A DNA stretch of 64,000 nt from SHXO01 sp964523885 (GCA_964523885.1 CAZFYX010000025.1:75735-139734); one strand, 5' to 3'. Positions 52,887 to 61,059 are shown, counted from the stretch's first letter. Notes: generated from the sequence alone by a model not told the origin. Translations and numbers: made by a program.

Positions 52887-53633
52887 GTGCGGATCTGCGG
52901 CGCTGCCCTCCTGCTGCTCGTCGTGCTGGGTGCGCCCGAGGCGCTGGCCCAGGCCGCCCTCCCGGCGATCACCGCCGCGCCGGCGGCCGGAGGCGGGCAG
53001 ACCTACTCGCTCACCATCCAGACCCTGCTGTTCCTCACCTCGCTCACGTTCCTGCCGGCCGTGCTGCTGATGATGACCTCGTTCACCCGGATCATCATCG
53101 TGCTCTCGCTGCTGCGGCAGGCGCTGGGCACGGTGCAGGCGCCGCCCAACCAGGTGCTGGTGGGATTGTCGCTGTTCCTGACCTTCTTCATCATGGCGCC
53201 GGTGCTCGACCGCATCTACAGCGATGCGTACGTGCCGTTCTCGGAGCGCCGCATCGGCTTCGAGGACGCGCTGCAGCGCGCCGCGGTGCCGCTGCGCACG
53301 TTCATGCTGCGGCAGACCCGCCAGTCCGATCTCGCCCTGTTCACCAAGCTCGCGCAGGCCCCCGCGCCGCAGACACAGGAGGACGTGCCGATGCGCGTGC
53401 TCATCCCCGCGTTCGTGATCAGCGAGCTCAAGACCGCGTTCCAGATCGGCTTCGTCGTCTTCATTCCGTTCCTGATCATCGACCTGGTGGTGTCCAGCGT
53501 GCTGATGTCGATGGGCATGATGATGCTCTCGCCGGTGATCATCTCGCTGCCGTTCAAGCTGATGCTGTTCGTCCTGGTGGATGGATGGAACCTGCTGATC
53601 GGCTCGCTGGTGCAGAGTTTCTATTCGTCATGA
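52887..53633 (+). CDS. fliP: Flagellar export gate protein FliP
   Basis: A 248-residue core membrane protein of the type III export gate with a cleaved signal peptide (LLLLVVLGAPEALAQA). Conserved blocks are LLFLTSLTFLPAVLLMMTSF, TRIIIVLSLLRQALGTVQAPPNQV, FFIMAPVLDRIY, and near the end LIPAFVISELKTAFQIGF and MSMGMMMLSPVIISLPFKLM. GTG start directly after the fliO stop. Followed by repeat locus D. Confidence 0.97.
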   Translation: MRICGAALLLLVVLGAPEALAQAALPAITAAPAAGGGQTYSLTIQTLLFLTSLTFLPAVLLMMTSFTRIIIVLSLLRQALGTVQAPPNQVLVGLSLFLTFFIMAPVLDRIYSDAYVPFSERRIGFEDALQRAAVPLRTFMLRQTRQSDLALFTKLAQAPAPQTQEDVPMRVLIPAFVISELKTAFQIGFVVFIPFLIIDLVVSSVLMSMGMMMLSPVIISLPFKLMLFVLVDGWNLLIGSLVQSFYSS

Positions 53634-53735
53634 GGCTAGAGGCTAGAGGCTAGAGACTAGAGGCTAGAGGCTAGAGGCGGGGAGGCCCTGCTCAACGGCT
53701 TTCTCCTCTCGCCTCTCGCCTCTTGCCTCTAGCCT
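53633..53735. repeat. Heptad tandem/inverted repeat hairpin locus D (fliP to fliQ gap)
   Basis: Seven consecutive 7-base units AGGCTAG (the fourth is AGACTAG, the seventh AGGCGGG) run from 53633 to 53681. After about 20 bases, 53703-53735 carries four to five inverted units with the same period (CTCTCGC, CTCTCGC, CTCTTGC, CTCTAGC). The array begins at the last base of the fliP stop and ends eight bases before the fliQ start, replacing what is normally a very short or overlapping junction. Confidence 0.9.
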
Positions 53736-53743
53736 TCACACAC

Positions 53744-54013
53744 ATGAACCCGGAAACCGTCACCAATCTCGTCCAGCAGGCCCTGGAGGTCACCATCCTG
53801 CTGTCCGCGCCGCTGCTGCTCGCCGCGCTGGTCACCGGGCTGATCGTCAGCGTGTTCCAGGCCGCCACGCAGATCAACGAGATGACCCTGTCGTTCATCC
53901 CCAAGCTGCTGGCGATCTTCGCTGCGGCGGTGCTGGCCGGGCCGTGGATGCTCGGCCTGATTGTGGACTTCACCCGCCGCCTCTTCACCGCGATCCCCGG
54001 GATGATCGGGTGA
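53744..54013 (+). CDS. fliQ: Flagellar export gate protein FliQ
   Basis: An 89-residue protein with two membrane helices, part of the FliPQR export gate. Family sequence: MNPETVTNLVQQALEVTILLS, LLLAALVTGLIVSVFQAATQINEMTLSFIPK in order, and AGPWMLGLIVDFTRRLF. The ATG at 53744 gives the exact usual length. Confidence 0.97.
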   Translation: MNPETVTNLVQQALEVTILLSAPLLLAALVTGLIVSVFQAATQINEMTLSFIPKLLAIFAAAVLAGPWMLGLIVDFTRRLFTAIPGMIG

Positions 54014-54029
54014 TGCGCGCGCGGCGGCC

Positions 54030-54818
54030 GTGATCGAGATCACCACCGCGCAGTGGTACGCGTGGATCAACGCGTTCCTGTTCCCGTTCCTGCGCATCTT
54101 CGCCCTGATCCTCGCCGAGCCCGTGCTGGGCAACCGCGCCGTGCCGATCGCCGCGAAGATCGGCTTCGCGCTGTTCGTGACGCTGCTGCTCGCGCCGGTG
54201 CTGCCGCCGGTGCCGGCGGTGGAGCCGGCCTCCGCCGCCGGCGTGCTGATCGCCGTGCAGCAGCTGGTGATCGGGCTGGCGATGGGCTTCGCACTGCGCA
54301 TCGCGCTCACTGCAGCGGAAACGGCTGGCCAGCTCGCCGGACTGCAGATGGGCCTGGGCTTCGCCGTGTTCTTCGATCCGCAGAGCAGCGGCCAGACCGC
54401 GGTGATGGGCCAGTTCTTCGGCCTCTTCGCCATCCTGGTGTTCCTGTCGATCAACGGCCACGCCGTGGTGCTCGGCGTGCTGGCGGACAGCTTTCGCGCG
54501 CTGCCGGTGGCGCAGGCGCCGCTGGAGGAACTGGGCTGGAAGCGCCTGGTGGAGTGGGGCGGCACGATCTTCTCCGCGGGGCTGCTGATCTCGCTGCCGG
54601 TGGTGGCCGCGCTGCTCATCGCCAACGTCGCGGTCGGGATCATGACGCGCGCCGCGCCGCAGCTGAACCTGTTCGCGGTCGGCTTCCCGATCACGCTGGT
54701 CACCGGCTTCATCGCGCTGTATCTCGCTGCACCCTATGTCGGGCCGGCGCTGGCTGCGCTGTTCGAGCAGGCCATCATGGCGGTCGGTCGCGTGGTCGAC
54801 GGACTGGCTGGACGCTGA
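54030..54818 (+). CDS. fliR: Flagellar export gate protein FliR
   Basis: A 262-residue multi-span membrane protein completing the FliPQR gate. Recognisable blocks are WINAFLFPFLRIFALILAEP, KIGFALFVTLLLAPVLP, GLAMGFALRIALTAAETAGQ, GFAVFFDPQSSGQTAVMGQF and MTRAAPQLNLFAVGFPITLV. GTG start at 54030. It ends the fli series; flhB/flhA are not in this window. Confidence 0.96.
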   Translation: MIEITTAQWYAWINAFLFPFLRIFALILAEPVLGNRAVPIAAKIGFALFVTLLLAPVLPPVPAVEPASAAGVLIAVQQLVIGLAMGFALRIALTAAETAGQLAGLQMGLGFAVFFDPQSSGQTAVMGQFFGLFAILVFLSINGHAVVLGVLADSFRALPVAQAPLEELGWKRLVEWGGTIFSAGLLISLPVVAALLIANVAVGIMTRAAPQLNLFAVGFPITLVTGFIALYLAAPYVGPALAALFEQAIMAVGRVVDGLAGR

Positions 54819-54824
54819 GGCTCC

Positions 54825-55370
54825 ATGCACGGCGCCAGTCATCCCCCGCTGCAGGAGCCCTCGGCCTGGGTGCTGCGTTTCGCGGCGCTGATCCCCTCGG
54901 GCGGTATGGTGCTGGACGTCGCCTGCGGGAGCGGCCGGCATGCGCGCCTGCTGGCATCCATGGGCTTGCGGGTCGAGGCGGTCGATCGCGATGCCGACGC
55001 GATCGCGGCGCTGGCGCAGGTGCCCGGCATACAGGCGAGGTGCGCCGACATCGAAGCCGGCACCTGGCCCTACGCGGGCGTGCGCTTCGACGCCGTCGTC
55101 GTGACCAATTACCTGCATCGCCCGCTGTTTCCGGCCCTGCGCGCCAGCCTGGGTCCCGGCGGCCTGCTGGTGTACGAGACCTTCGCGCGCGGGAACGAAC
55201 GTTACGGCCGGCCGTCCAATCCGCAGTTCCTGCTCGAGCCCGGGGAACTGCTGCAGGCGTGTGCCGGGTTGCGGGTCATCGCCTACGAGGACGTGCGGGT
55301 CGATGCGCCCAAGCCCGCGCTGGTGCAGCGGATCTGCGCGATCGCCGCCGATGCGGTGCCCGGCTGGTAG
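54825..55370 (+). CDS. Class I SAM-dependent methyltransferase
   Basis: A 181-residue Rossmann-fold methyltransferase. The SAM-binding motif I is MVLDVACGSGRHARLLA, with the acidic motif II VEAVDRDADAIAAL and the post-motif strand FDAVVVTNYLHRPLFPALRA. Similar small proteins are annotated as TehB-like or UbiE-like; the substrate cannot be told. It starts six bases after fliR, yet its function is probably unrelated to the flagellum. Confidence 0.85.
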   Translation: MHGASHPPLQEPSAWVLRFAALIPSGGMVLDVACGSGRHARLLASMGLRVEAVDRDADAIAALAQVPGIQARCADIEAGTWPYAGVRFDAVVVTNYLHRPLFPALRASLGPGGLLVYETFARGNERYGRPSNPQFLLEPGELLQACAGLRVIAYEDVRVDAPKPALVQRICAIAADAVPGW

Positions 55371-55455
55371 AGGCGACGCGGCGCGACGCCCGGGCGGCCG
55401 CTTCGGTTAAACTAGCCGGATTCAGGTGCGCGCCGACGCGCCTTGGGAGAACGAG

Positions 55456-56349
55456 ATGCTCAAAGGCAGCCTGGTGGCGATCGTATCGCCGATGCACGAG
55501 GACGGGACGCTCGACCTCGACGCCTTCCGCCGCCTGGTCGACTGGCACATCGCCGAGGGGACCGACGGGATCGTCGTGGTCGGCACCACGGGGGAGTCCC
55601 CGACGGTGGACTTCGACGAGCATACCCTGCTGATCCGCTCGGCCGTGGAGCACGCGGCAGGGCGCGTGCCGATCATCGCGGGTACCGGCGCCAACTCGAC
55701 CCGTGAGGCGATCGAGCTGCAGGCGTATGCAAAGCGCTGCGGGGCGGACATGGCCCTGTCGGTGGTGCCCTACTACAACAAGCCGACCCAGGAAGGGCTG
55801 TACCGGCACTTCCGCGCCATCGCCGAGGCGGTCGACCTGCCGATGATCGTGTACAACGTGCCTGGCCGCACCGTGTGCGACATGCAGAACGACACCGCGC
55901 TGCGCCTGGCGCAGGTGCCCAACATCGTGGGCATCAAGGATGCCACCGGCAACATCGAACGCGGCTCGGATCTGGTGCGGCGCGCGCCGAAGGGGTTCGC
56001 CATCTACAGTGGCGACGACGCGACGGCGCTGGCCTTGATGCTGCTCGGCGGCGACGGAGTGATCTCCGTCACTGCGAACGCCGCGCCGCGGCTGATGGCG
56101 GAGATGTGCGATGCGGCGCTCGCCGGCGACGTGGTGCGCGCGCGCAACGCCAACCAGCGCCTGCTCGGCCTGCACCGCCACCTGTTCGTGGAGGCCAATC
56201 CGATTCCCGTGAAATGGGTGCTGCAGCAGATGGGGCGCATCCCGGGCGGCATCCGGCTGCCGCTCACGCCGCTGTCCTCGTCCTTCCACGACCTGTTGCG
56301 CGGCGCCATGGACCAGGCCGGCCTGGTCGCCCAACCCCAGCCGGCGTGA
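55456..56349 (+). CDS. dapA: 4-hydroxy-tetrahydrodipicolinate synthase
   Basis: A 297-residue aldolase-class enzyme condensing pyruvate with aspartate semialdehyde in lysine and peptidoglycan precursor synthesis. Key motifs: GTTGESPTVDFDEH (phosphate/Thr-Thr site), VVPYYNKPTQEGLYRHF with the catalytic Tyr, and the Schiff-base Lys in VGIKDATGN. The ATG at 55456 matches the family start (MLKGSLVAIVSPM). It leads directly to bamC, the usual proteobacterial order. Confidence 0.97.
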   Translation: MLKGSLVAIVSPMHEDGTLDLDAFRRLVDWHIAEGTDGIVVVGTTGESPTVDFDEHTLLIRSAVEHAAGRVPIIAGTGANSTREAIELQAYAKRCGADMALSVVPYYNKPTQEGLYRHFRAIAEAVDLPMIVYNVPGRTVCDMQNDTALRLAQVPNIVGIKDATGNIERGSDLVRRAPKGFAIYSGDDATALALMLLGGDGVISVTANAAPRLMAEMCDAALAGDVVRARNANQRLLGLHRHLFVEANPIPVKWVLQQMGRIPGGIRLPLTPLSSSFHDLLRGAMDQAGLVAQPQPA

Positions 56350-56398
56350 CGCGGCCCACCGGCATCGCCGGGCCCGCCGGCGCGCAAACGACGGAGTT

Positions 56399-57535
56399 AT
56401 GAAGCAACTGCGATACGCCCTTGCGCTGGCGCTCGTGCTGGCGTTCACCGGCGGCTGCTCGAAGACCATCGTTCCGACCGACAAGGTCGATTACAAGTCC
56501 GCGAAGCAGGCGCCGCCCCTCGAGATTCCGCCCGACATCCAGGCGCCGACCGCGAGCGACCGCTTCGCCCTGCCCGATGCGCCGAATCGCTCCACCGCGA
56601 CCTATTCGGCCTATTCGGAAGGCAAGCCGGGACGGGCCCAGGCGGTCGGCGTGCTCCCGCCGGTCGATGGTGCGCGCATCGTTCGCGGCGGCACGCAGCG
56701 CTGGCTGGTGGTCAACGGCAACCCCGACCAGGTCTGGCCGGTCCTCAAGGACTTCTGGCAGGAGCAGGGCTTCATCCTCGCGCTGGACGATCCCCAGCTC
56801 GGCATCATGGAGACCGACTGGGCGGAGAACCGCGCCAAGATCCCGCAGAGCATGCTGCGCGACCTGCTCGGCAAGGTGATCGACCAGGCCTATTCCACGC
56901 CCGAGCTCGACCGCTTCAAGACCCGGGTCGAGCGCGGCGGTCAGCCCAACACCACCGACATCTTCGTCAGCCATCGCGGGGCCTTCGAGATGTACGTCGC
57001 GGACGCGAACTTCCGCCAGACCGGCCGCACCGTCTGGCAGCCGCGCCTGCCCGACCCCAACCTCGAGGCCGAGATGCTCACGCGCCTGATGGTCAAGTTC
57101 GGCACTCCGCAGGCGGTGGCCGCCACGGAGGTCAAGCAGACCAAGGTCGATCCGCGTGCGACCCTCGCCAAGGGGCCCAACGGCGAGCCGGTGCTGATGC
57201 TCAAGGACGACTTCGATCGTTCCTGGCGCCGCGTGGGCCTGTCGCTCGACCGGCTCGGGTTCTCCGTGGTGGACCGCAACCGCGAATCGGGCACGTACTA
57301 CGTGCGCTACATCACGCCGCCGGCGCCCAGCAAGGACGAGAGCAGCTTCCTCGACAAGCTCGCTTTCTGGAAGAGCAAGGACGCGCAGAACGGCAACACC
57401 ACCGGCGACTATCGGGTGAACCTCAGCACGAAGGACAACCAGACCCAGGTCATCGTGCTCAACCCCGACGGCAAGCCGGCCAAGACCGAGGCCGCCCAGC
57501 AGATGCTCGCCGTGCTGCAGGAGGATCTGCGGTAG
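56399..57535 (+). CDS. bamC: Outer membrane assembly lipoprotein BamC
   Basis: A 378-residue lipoprotein of the BAM outer-membrane protein assembly machine (formerly NlpB). The signal peptide ends in the lipobox FTGGCSK. The unstructured N-terminal stretch contacting BamD follows (DKVDYKSAKQAPPLEIPPDI), then two helix-grip domains (QRWLVVNGNPDQVWPVLKDF and RSWRRVGLSLDRLGFSVVDR). Position behind dapA supports the call. Confidence 0.94.
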   Translation: MKQLRYALALALVLAFTGGCSKTIVPTDKVDYKSAKQAPPLEIPPDIQAPTASDRFALPDAPNRSTATYSAYSEGKPGRAQAVGVLPPVDGARIVRGGTQRWLVVNGNPDQVWPVLKDFWQEQGFILALDDPQLGIMETDWAENRAKIPQSMLRDLLGKVIDQAYSTPELDRFKTRVERGGQPNTTDIFVSHRGAFEMYVADANFRQTGRTVWQPRLPDPNLEAEMLTRLMVKFGTPQAVAATEVKQTKVDPRATLAKGPNGEPVLMLKDDFDRSWRRVGLSLDRLGFSVVDRNRESGTYYVRYITPPAPSKDESSFLDKLAFWKSKDAQNGNTTGDYRVNLSTKDNQTQVIVLNPDGKPAKTEAAQQMLAVLQEDLR

Positions 57536-57566
57536 CCGTGTCTGGGGGTTCGCTTGGCGTGACCGC

Positions 57567-58340
57567 GTGAGCCTGCGCTTCGCGATCCTGGGCAGCGGCA
57601 GCCAGGGCAACGCCACCGTGGTGGAGGCGGGGTCGACCCGCCTTCTGCTCGATTGCGGCTTCGCCATGGCCGAAACCGTGCGCCGGCTCGCTGCTTTCGG
57701 GCTGTCGCCCGAGCATCTGACCGGGATCCTGGTCACCCACGAGCACGACGACCATCTCGGCGGCGTCGCCCGGCTGGCGCGCAAATATCGCCTGCCGGTC
57801 TGGCTCACGCCCGGCACCTTGCGCGGCGTCGAGGCGTTGTTCCAGGGCGTCGAGGTGCTCCACCTCATCGAGGGCTATGCGCCGCTGTGCATCGGCGATG
57901 TGGAAGTACGGCCTTACCCGGTTCCCCACGACGCGCGCGAGCCGGCCCAGTTCGTGTTCGGCGACGGCGCCGTGCGGCTGGGGGTGCTCACCGACGTCGG
58001 CTGCGCCACCCCGTGCATCCAGGCGATGCTCGCCGCCTGCGAGGCGCTGGTGCTGGAGTGCAATCACGATCCCGGCCTGCTCGCCGCCGGCGCCTACCCG
58101 CCCTCGCTCAAGCAGCGCATCTCGGGCCGCTACGGCCACCTGGACAACGATGCCGCCGCGGCATTGCTGGCGAGCCTGCCGCGCGAGCGGCTGCGCCACG
58201 TCGTCGCTGCCCACTTGAGCCAGAGCAACAACCGGCCGGAACTGGCCCGCCGCGCGCTGGCCGGTGCGCTGGGCTGCGAAGAGGAGTGGATCGCGGTGGC
58301 GGACCAGGACAGCGGGCTGGGCTGGCGTACCGTGGCCTGA
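57567..58340 (+). CDS. MBL-fold metallo-hydrolase, WalJ/YycJ type
   Basis: A 257-residue cytoplasmic metallo-beta-lactamase-fold protein without signal peptide. It starts with RFAILGSGSQGNATVVEAGST and keeps the metal motif LVTHEHDDHLGGVARL, with ECNHDPGLL and YGHLDNDAAAALL downstream. This is the YycJ/WalJ/VicX group, proposed to act as 5'-exonucleases linked to DNA repair; the assignment of activity is by family only. Start is GTG at 57567. Confidence 0.88.
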   Translation: MSLRFAILGSGSQGNATVVEAGSTRLLLDCGFAMAETVRRLAAFGLSPEHLTGILVTHEHDDHLGGVARLARKYRLPVWLTPGTLRGVEALFQGVEVLHLIEGYAPLCIGDVEVRPYPVPHDAREPAQFVFGDGAVRLGVLTDVGCATPCIQAMLAACEALVLECNHDPGLLAAGAYPPSLKQRISGRYGHLDNDAAAALLASLPRERLRHVVAAHLSQSNNRPELARRALAGALGCEEEWIAVADQDSGLGWRTVA

Positions 58341-58376
58341 CCGCCGGGCGCCGCCGGGAAGCGGTCAGCGGAAACG

Positions 58377-58404
58377 AAAAAGCCGACCCGCGGGTCGGCT
58401 TTTT
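58377..58404. terminator. Strong bidirectional intrinsic terminator
   Basis: A perfect 10-base-pair palindrome (AGCCGACCCG/CGGGTCGGCT, 58381-58400) flanked by AAAA on the left and TTTT on the right. It works in both directions and separates the convergent WalJ-like gene and the small lipoprotein gene. This is the clearest rho-independent terminator in the window. Confidence 0.93.
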
Positions 58405-58424
58405 CAGTGCAGCAGCGAACTTGC

Positions 58425-58610
58425 TTACTTCTTTTCTTCTGTGGGTGCGGCGGGCGCAGCAGCTGCCGGAGCGGAGGCTGCGCTGTCGGCCGGGGCCGGG
58501 GTAGCGGCAGCGGGCGGGGCAGGCGGAGCGGGCGGAGGAGCTTCTTCCTTCTTGCCGCAGGCGGCGAGCATCACGGCGAGAACGGCACCGGCGAGAATTG
58601 CACGTTTCAT
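58425..58610 (-). CDS. Small Ala/Pro-rich lipoprotein
   Basis: A 61-residue protein with a lipoprotein signal (AVLAVMLAACGKK, lipid-modified Cys at about 19) followed by nothing but Ala, Pro, Ser and Glu runs and a KK ending. Such minimal lipoproteins are common in betaproteobacteria and their function is unknown. The coding call is supported by the signal peptide, the strong terminator just after its stop and the 230-base leader region upstream. Confidence 0.75.
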   Translation of the reverse strand: MKRAILAGAVLAVMLAACGKKEEAPPPAPPAPPAAATPAPADSAASAPAAAAPAAPTEEKK

Positions 58611-58839
58611 CTATTTTTCCTCAGGTCAGGTCTGGGGCTGTTGGTGAACATCCTCAACTCATCGTCCTCCACATGGCCAGAGCAGCATCCTCCCAGCAGG
58701 ATCACAGGAGGCACTAGCACGATGAGTTAAACGAGCAGGATACCACAGTTTCACAATAATTCCAGTGCCATTCCCCCTAGTATCCACTGCGCATACAGCG
58801 CCCCGGCTGTCGTCGCCGGACGTCAGGCGCCGAGGTGCA
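58611..58839. other. AT-richer intergenic region with a 10-bp inverted pair
   Basis: This gap between the small lipoprotein gene and the DUF7931 gene is less GC-rich than its surroundings. It contains an inverted pair AACTCATCGT at 58656-58665 and ACGATGAGTT at 58719-58728, plus the short hairpin ATCCTCCCAGCAGGAT between them. On the minus strand these lie in the probable leader of the lipoprotein mRNA. No protein or known RNA family was recognised; the DUF7931 gene ends at 58840. Confidence 0.4.
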
Positions 58840-59328
58840 CTACAGACCCAGCGTGGTCGCCGCCGCGGTGGGGCCGGAGGCCTCCCACAACTCCACGAAG
58901 CGATCGGCCAGCACCCGGGTGCCGTTGGGATCGTCGAGTGCCAGCAGGGACCGCGCATCGTCGTAGTGGAACCGGTGCAGGTGGTCGCGATCGTCGGCCA
59001 GGGCGAAGGGATCATGCACGTGCCTGGCGTGCGGCTCGGTCTCGTGGATCGTCACGGCGTGGGAGAACTGGCGCAGCAGCAGCATCAGGCGCGGGCAGTC
59101 GCGCACGAGGTTGGACGCGTCGTGCAGCACGATCTGGATCCGGTTCGCCCGCCCGCCCAGCAGGAAGCCGCGCAGCAGGTCGTGCCGGACCACGGTGTTC
59201 CAGTTCCGGCCGAACTGGCGGTCGAACACGCGCAGCAGACGCTGCGGGCGGGCCAGCAGGCGGTCGAGCGCGGCTTCGTAGGCCTGCACCCCGGTCAGCT
59301 TCTCGTGCGTCGGCACGGCTTCCATCAT
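58840..59328 (-). CDS. DUF7931-like protein coupled to RoxA
   Basis: A 162-residue soluble protein that I recognise only as a small betaproteobacterial family (DUF7931-type): LLRVFDRQFGRNWNTVVRHDLL region written in part as VFDRQFGRNWNTVV, IQIVLHDASNLVRDCPRLM and DRDHLHRFHYDDARSLLALD. It looks like a phospholipase-D-like or helical scaffold without catalytic HKD motifs. Its first ATG overlaps the stop of the ribosomal oxygenase gene by four bases, so the two products are made together. Confidence 0.7.
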   Translation of the reverse strand: MMEAVPTHEKLTGVQAYEAALDRLLARPQRLLRVFDRQFGRNWNTVVRHDLLRGFLLGGRANRIQIVLHDASNLVRDCPRLMLLLRQFSHAVTIHETEPHARHVHDPFALADDRDHLHRFHYDDARSLLALDDPNGTRVLADRFVELWEASGPTAAATTLGL

Positions 59329-60476
59329 CTCTCCGGTCGGGCTTGCGGCTGGCGGACATGCAAGTGTCCGGCCCGGTACCACGCGTGCAGCAGGTCCGGC
59401 AGCCCGTCGTCGTCGACCTGCTCCGCAGTCAGTGCGCGCTGGTCCGCGAGCGTGCGCAGCCTCCCTGCCCAGGCGCCGCCCTCGAGCGCCTCGCCGTTGA
59501 TGAACACCAGGCTGCCGGCGTACAACATCTGGGTGCGCGGGTCGAGCTCGACGCCGTGACGGCGTACCCGGCCCCGGAATGCGGCGCGCGAGAGCGGTGC
59601 TCCAGGACGGGTGAAGTAGACGTGCGGCTTGGGGTCGGTCAGGTAGCAGCCCAGGAAGCGCGACACGTCGCGCCCGCTCCAGCGCACCCGGGCAAGCTGT
59701 GCGGCGGCGGCCCGCACCATGTCTGCGGGCAGCCGTGCCGGACGGGTCGAGGGGCGGGTCTCGGGATCGGCGTACAGGCCCTCCAGCGCGACGTGATCCT
59801 GCAGATAGGTGAGGAACTGCCCGGCCAGCTCCTGCCACGCAGGCGCGCGAAAGCCGATCGAGCAGGTCATGCAGTCGTCCACCGCGACGCCGTCGTGGGC
59901 ATGGCCGGGCGGCAGGTAGAGCATGTCGCCGGGCTCGAGGACGTGCTCCTCCTGCGGGCGGAAGCGGGCCAGCAGCTTGAGCGGCGCGCCGGGCACGAGT
60001 GCCAAGTCGCGCTGGGCGCCGATGCGCCAGCGCCGCCGTCCGCTTGCCTGCAGCAGGAACACGTCGTAGCTGTCGAAGTGCGGGCCGACCCCGCCGCCGG
60101 GGGGCGCGTAGCTCACCATGACGTCGTCGAGCCGGGCGTAGGGCAGGAAGCGGAAGCGTTCCAGCAACTCGCGCGCGCGCGGCAGGAAGTGATTGACGTC
60201 CTGCACCAGCAGGGTCCAGCGGGCGGGCGCCAGGCGCTTGAAGAATGCCGCCGTGAACGGGCCGTGGTGGACCTCCCAGCGCCGGCCCGTGCGCACCACC
60301 ACGCGCGCCTGCGCGTCCTCCCGGCAGGCGAGCTGCATGAGTTCGCGCGGCTGCAGCATGCCGGCGAACTCGGGCAACGCCGCGCGCACGAGCAGCGGCC
60401 GCTTCTGCCAGTGGCCTTGCAGGAAGCTGCCGGCGGTGAGTCCGCCCAGCATGCGCGCGGTGCTGCGTCGTTGCAT
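59325..60476 (-). CDS. RoxA/YcfD-like ribosomal protein uL16 arginine hydroxylase
   Basis: A 383-residue JmjC/cupin-fold Fe(II)/2-oxoglutarate oxygenase. The iron site is HFDSYDVFLLQ (H-x-D) with the distal His in LPPGHAHDGVAV, and the C-terminal half has the winged-helix region expected in bacterial ribosomal oxygenases. E. coli YcfD (RoxA) hydroxylates an arginine of ribosomal protein uL16; the same role is inferred. The start at 60476 (MQRRSTARMLGG) is chosen; ATG at 60452 is possible. Confidence 0.88.
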   Translation of the reverse strand: MQRRSTARMLGGLTAGSFLQGHWQKRPLLVRAALPEFAGMLQPRELMQLACREDAQARVVVRTGRRWEVHHGPFTAAFFKRLAPARWTLLVQDVNHFLPRARELLERFRFLPYARLDDVMVSYAPPGGGVGPHFDSYDVFLLQASGRRRWRIGAQRDLALVPGAPLKLLARFRPQEEHVLEPGDMLYLPPGHAHDGVAVDDCMTCSIGFRAPAWQELAGQFLTYLQDHVALEGLYADPETRPSTRPARLPADMVRAAAAQLARVRWSGRDVSRFLGCYLTDPKPHVYFTRPGAPLSRAAFRGRVRRHGVELDPRTQMLYAGSLVFINGEALEGGAWAGRLRTLADQRALTAEQVDDDGLPDLLHAWYRAGHLHVRQPQARPER

Positions 60477-60564
60477 GCGCGGATTATAGTCACGCGGGCG
60501 CAACCTCTCCGCCGGGGGATTTCAGTTAGAATCCGCCGCAGTGCGTGTACGCGTGGTGGAGCGC

Positions 60565-61059
60565 ATGGTCCAGGCGGGGGAAGTCGCACCGGACTTCGAG
60601 TTGCCCGACTCCGAGATGGAGATGGTGCGGCTCGCCGATTTCCGCGGCAGGACCGTGGTGCTGTACTTCTACCCCAAGGACGACACCCCCGGCTGCACCA
60701 TCGAGGCGATCGACTTCAGCGAGCTCGCCGAGCAGTTCGAGAAGCTGCAGGTCATGGTGCTGGGGGTGAGCATGGACGACTGCATGAGCCATGGCTCGTT
60801 CCGCGACAAGCACGGCCTGTCGGTGGAGCTGCTGGCGGACACCGAGGGCGAGGTCTGCAGCCGCTACGGCGTGCTGCAGGAGCGCGACGTGGAGGGGCAC
60901 AGGCGGGTGGGCATCGTGCGCTCGACCTTCATCATCGACCGCGAGGGCATGGTGCGCCACGCCCTGCACCACGTGAATCCGCGCGGCCACGCCGCCGAGG
61001 TGCTGGCGCTCGTGAAGGCGCTCGTCGGCGCCGCGCCGGAGCGCAAGCGCGGACGCTGA
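60565..61059 (+). CDS. bcp: Peroxiredoxin, BCP/PrxQ type
   Basis: A 164-residue thiol peroxidase reducing hydroperoxides in the cytoplasm. The peroxidatic Cys is C44 in YPKDDTPGCTIEA. The resolving Cys that E. coli BCP has five residues later is absent (AIDF in its place); other cysteines are at 73 (DDCMSH) and 98 (GEVCSRYG). A GGTGGAG ribosome-binding sequence precedes the ATG at 60565; the frame also opens at GTG 60541. Divergent from the RoxA-like gene. Confidence 0.9.
   Translation: MVQAGEVAPDFELPDSEMEMVRLADFRGRTVVLYFYPKDDTPGCTIEAIDFSELAEQFEKLQVMVLGVSMDDCMSHGSFRDKHGLSVELLADTEGEVCSRYGVLQERDVEGHRRVGIVRSTFIIDREGMVRHALHHVNPRGHAAEVLALVKALVGAAPERKRGR

Noticed and set aside
53633..53735. Regular heptad array considered as a CRISPR array
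   Set aside because: Units are 7 bases without spacers, are followed by inverted copies, and no cas gene is near.
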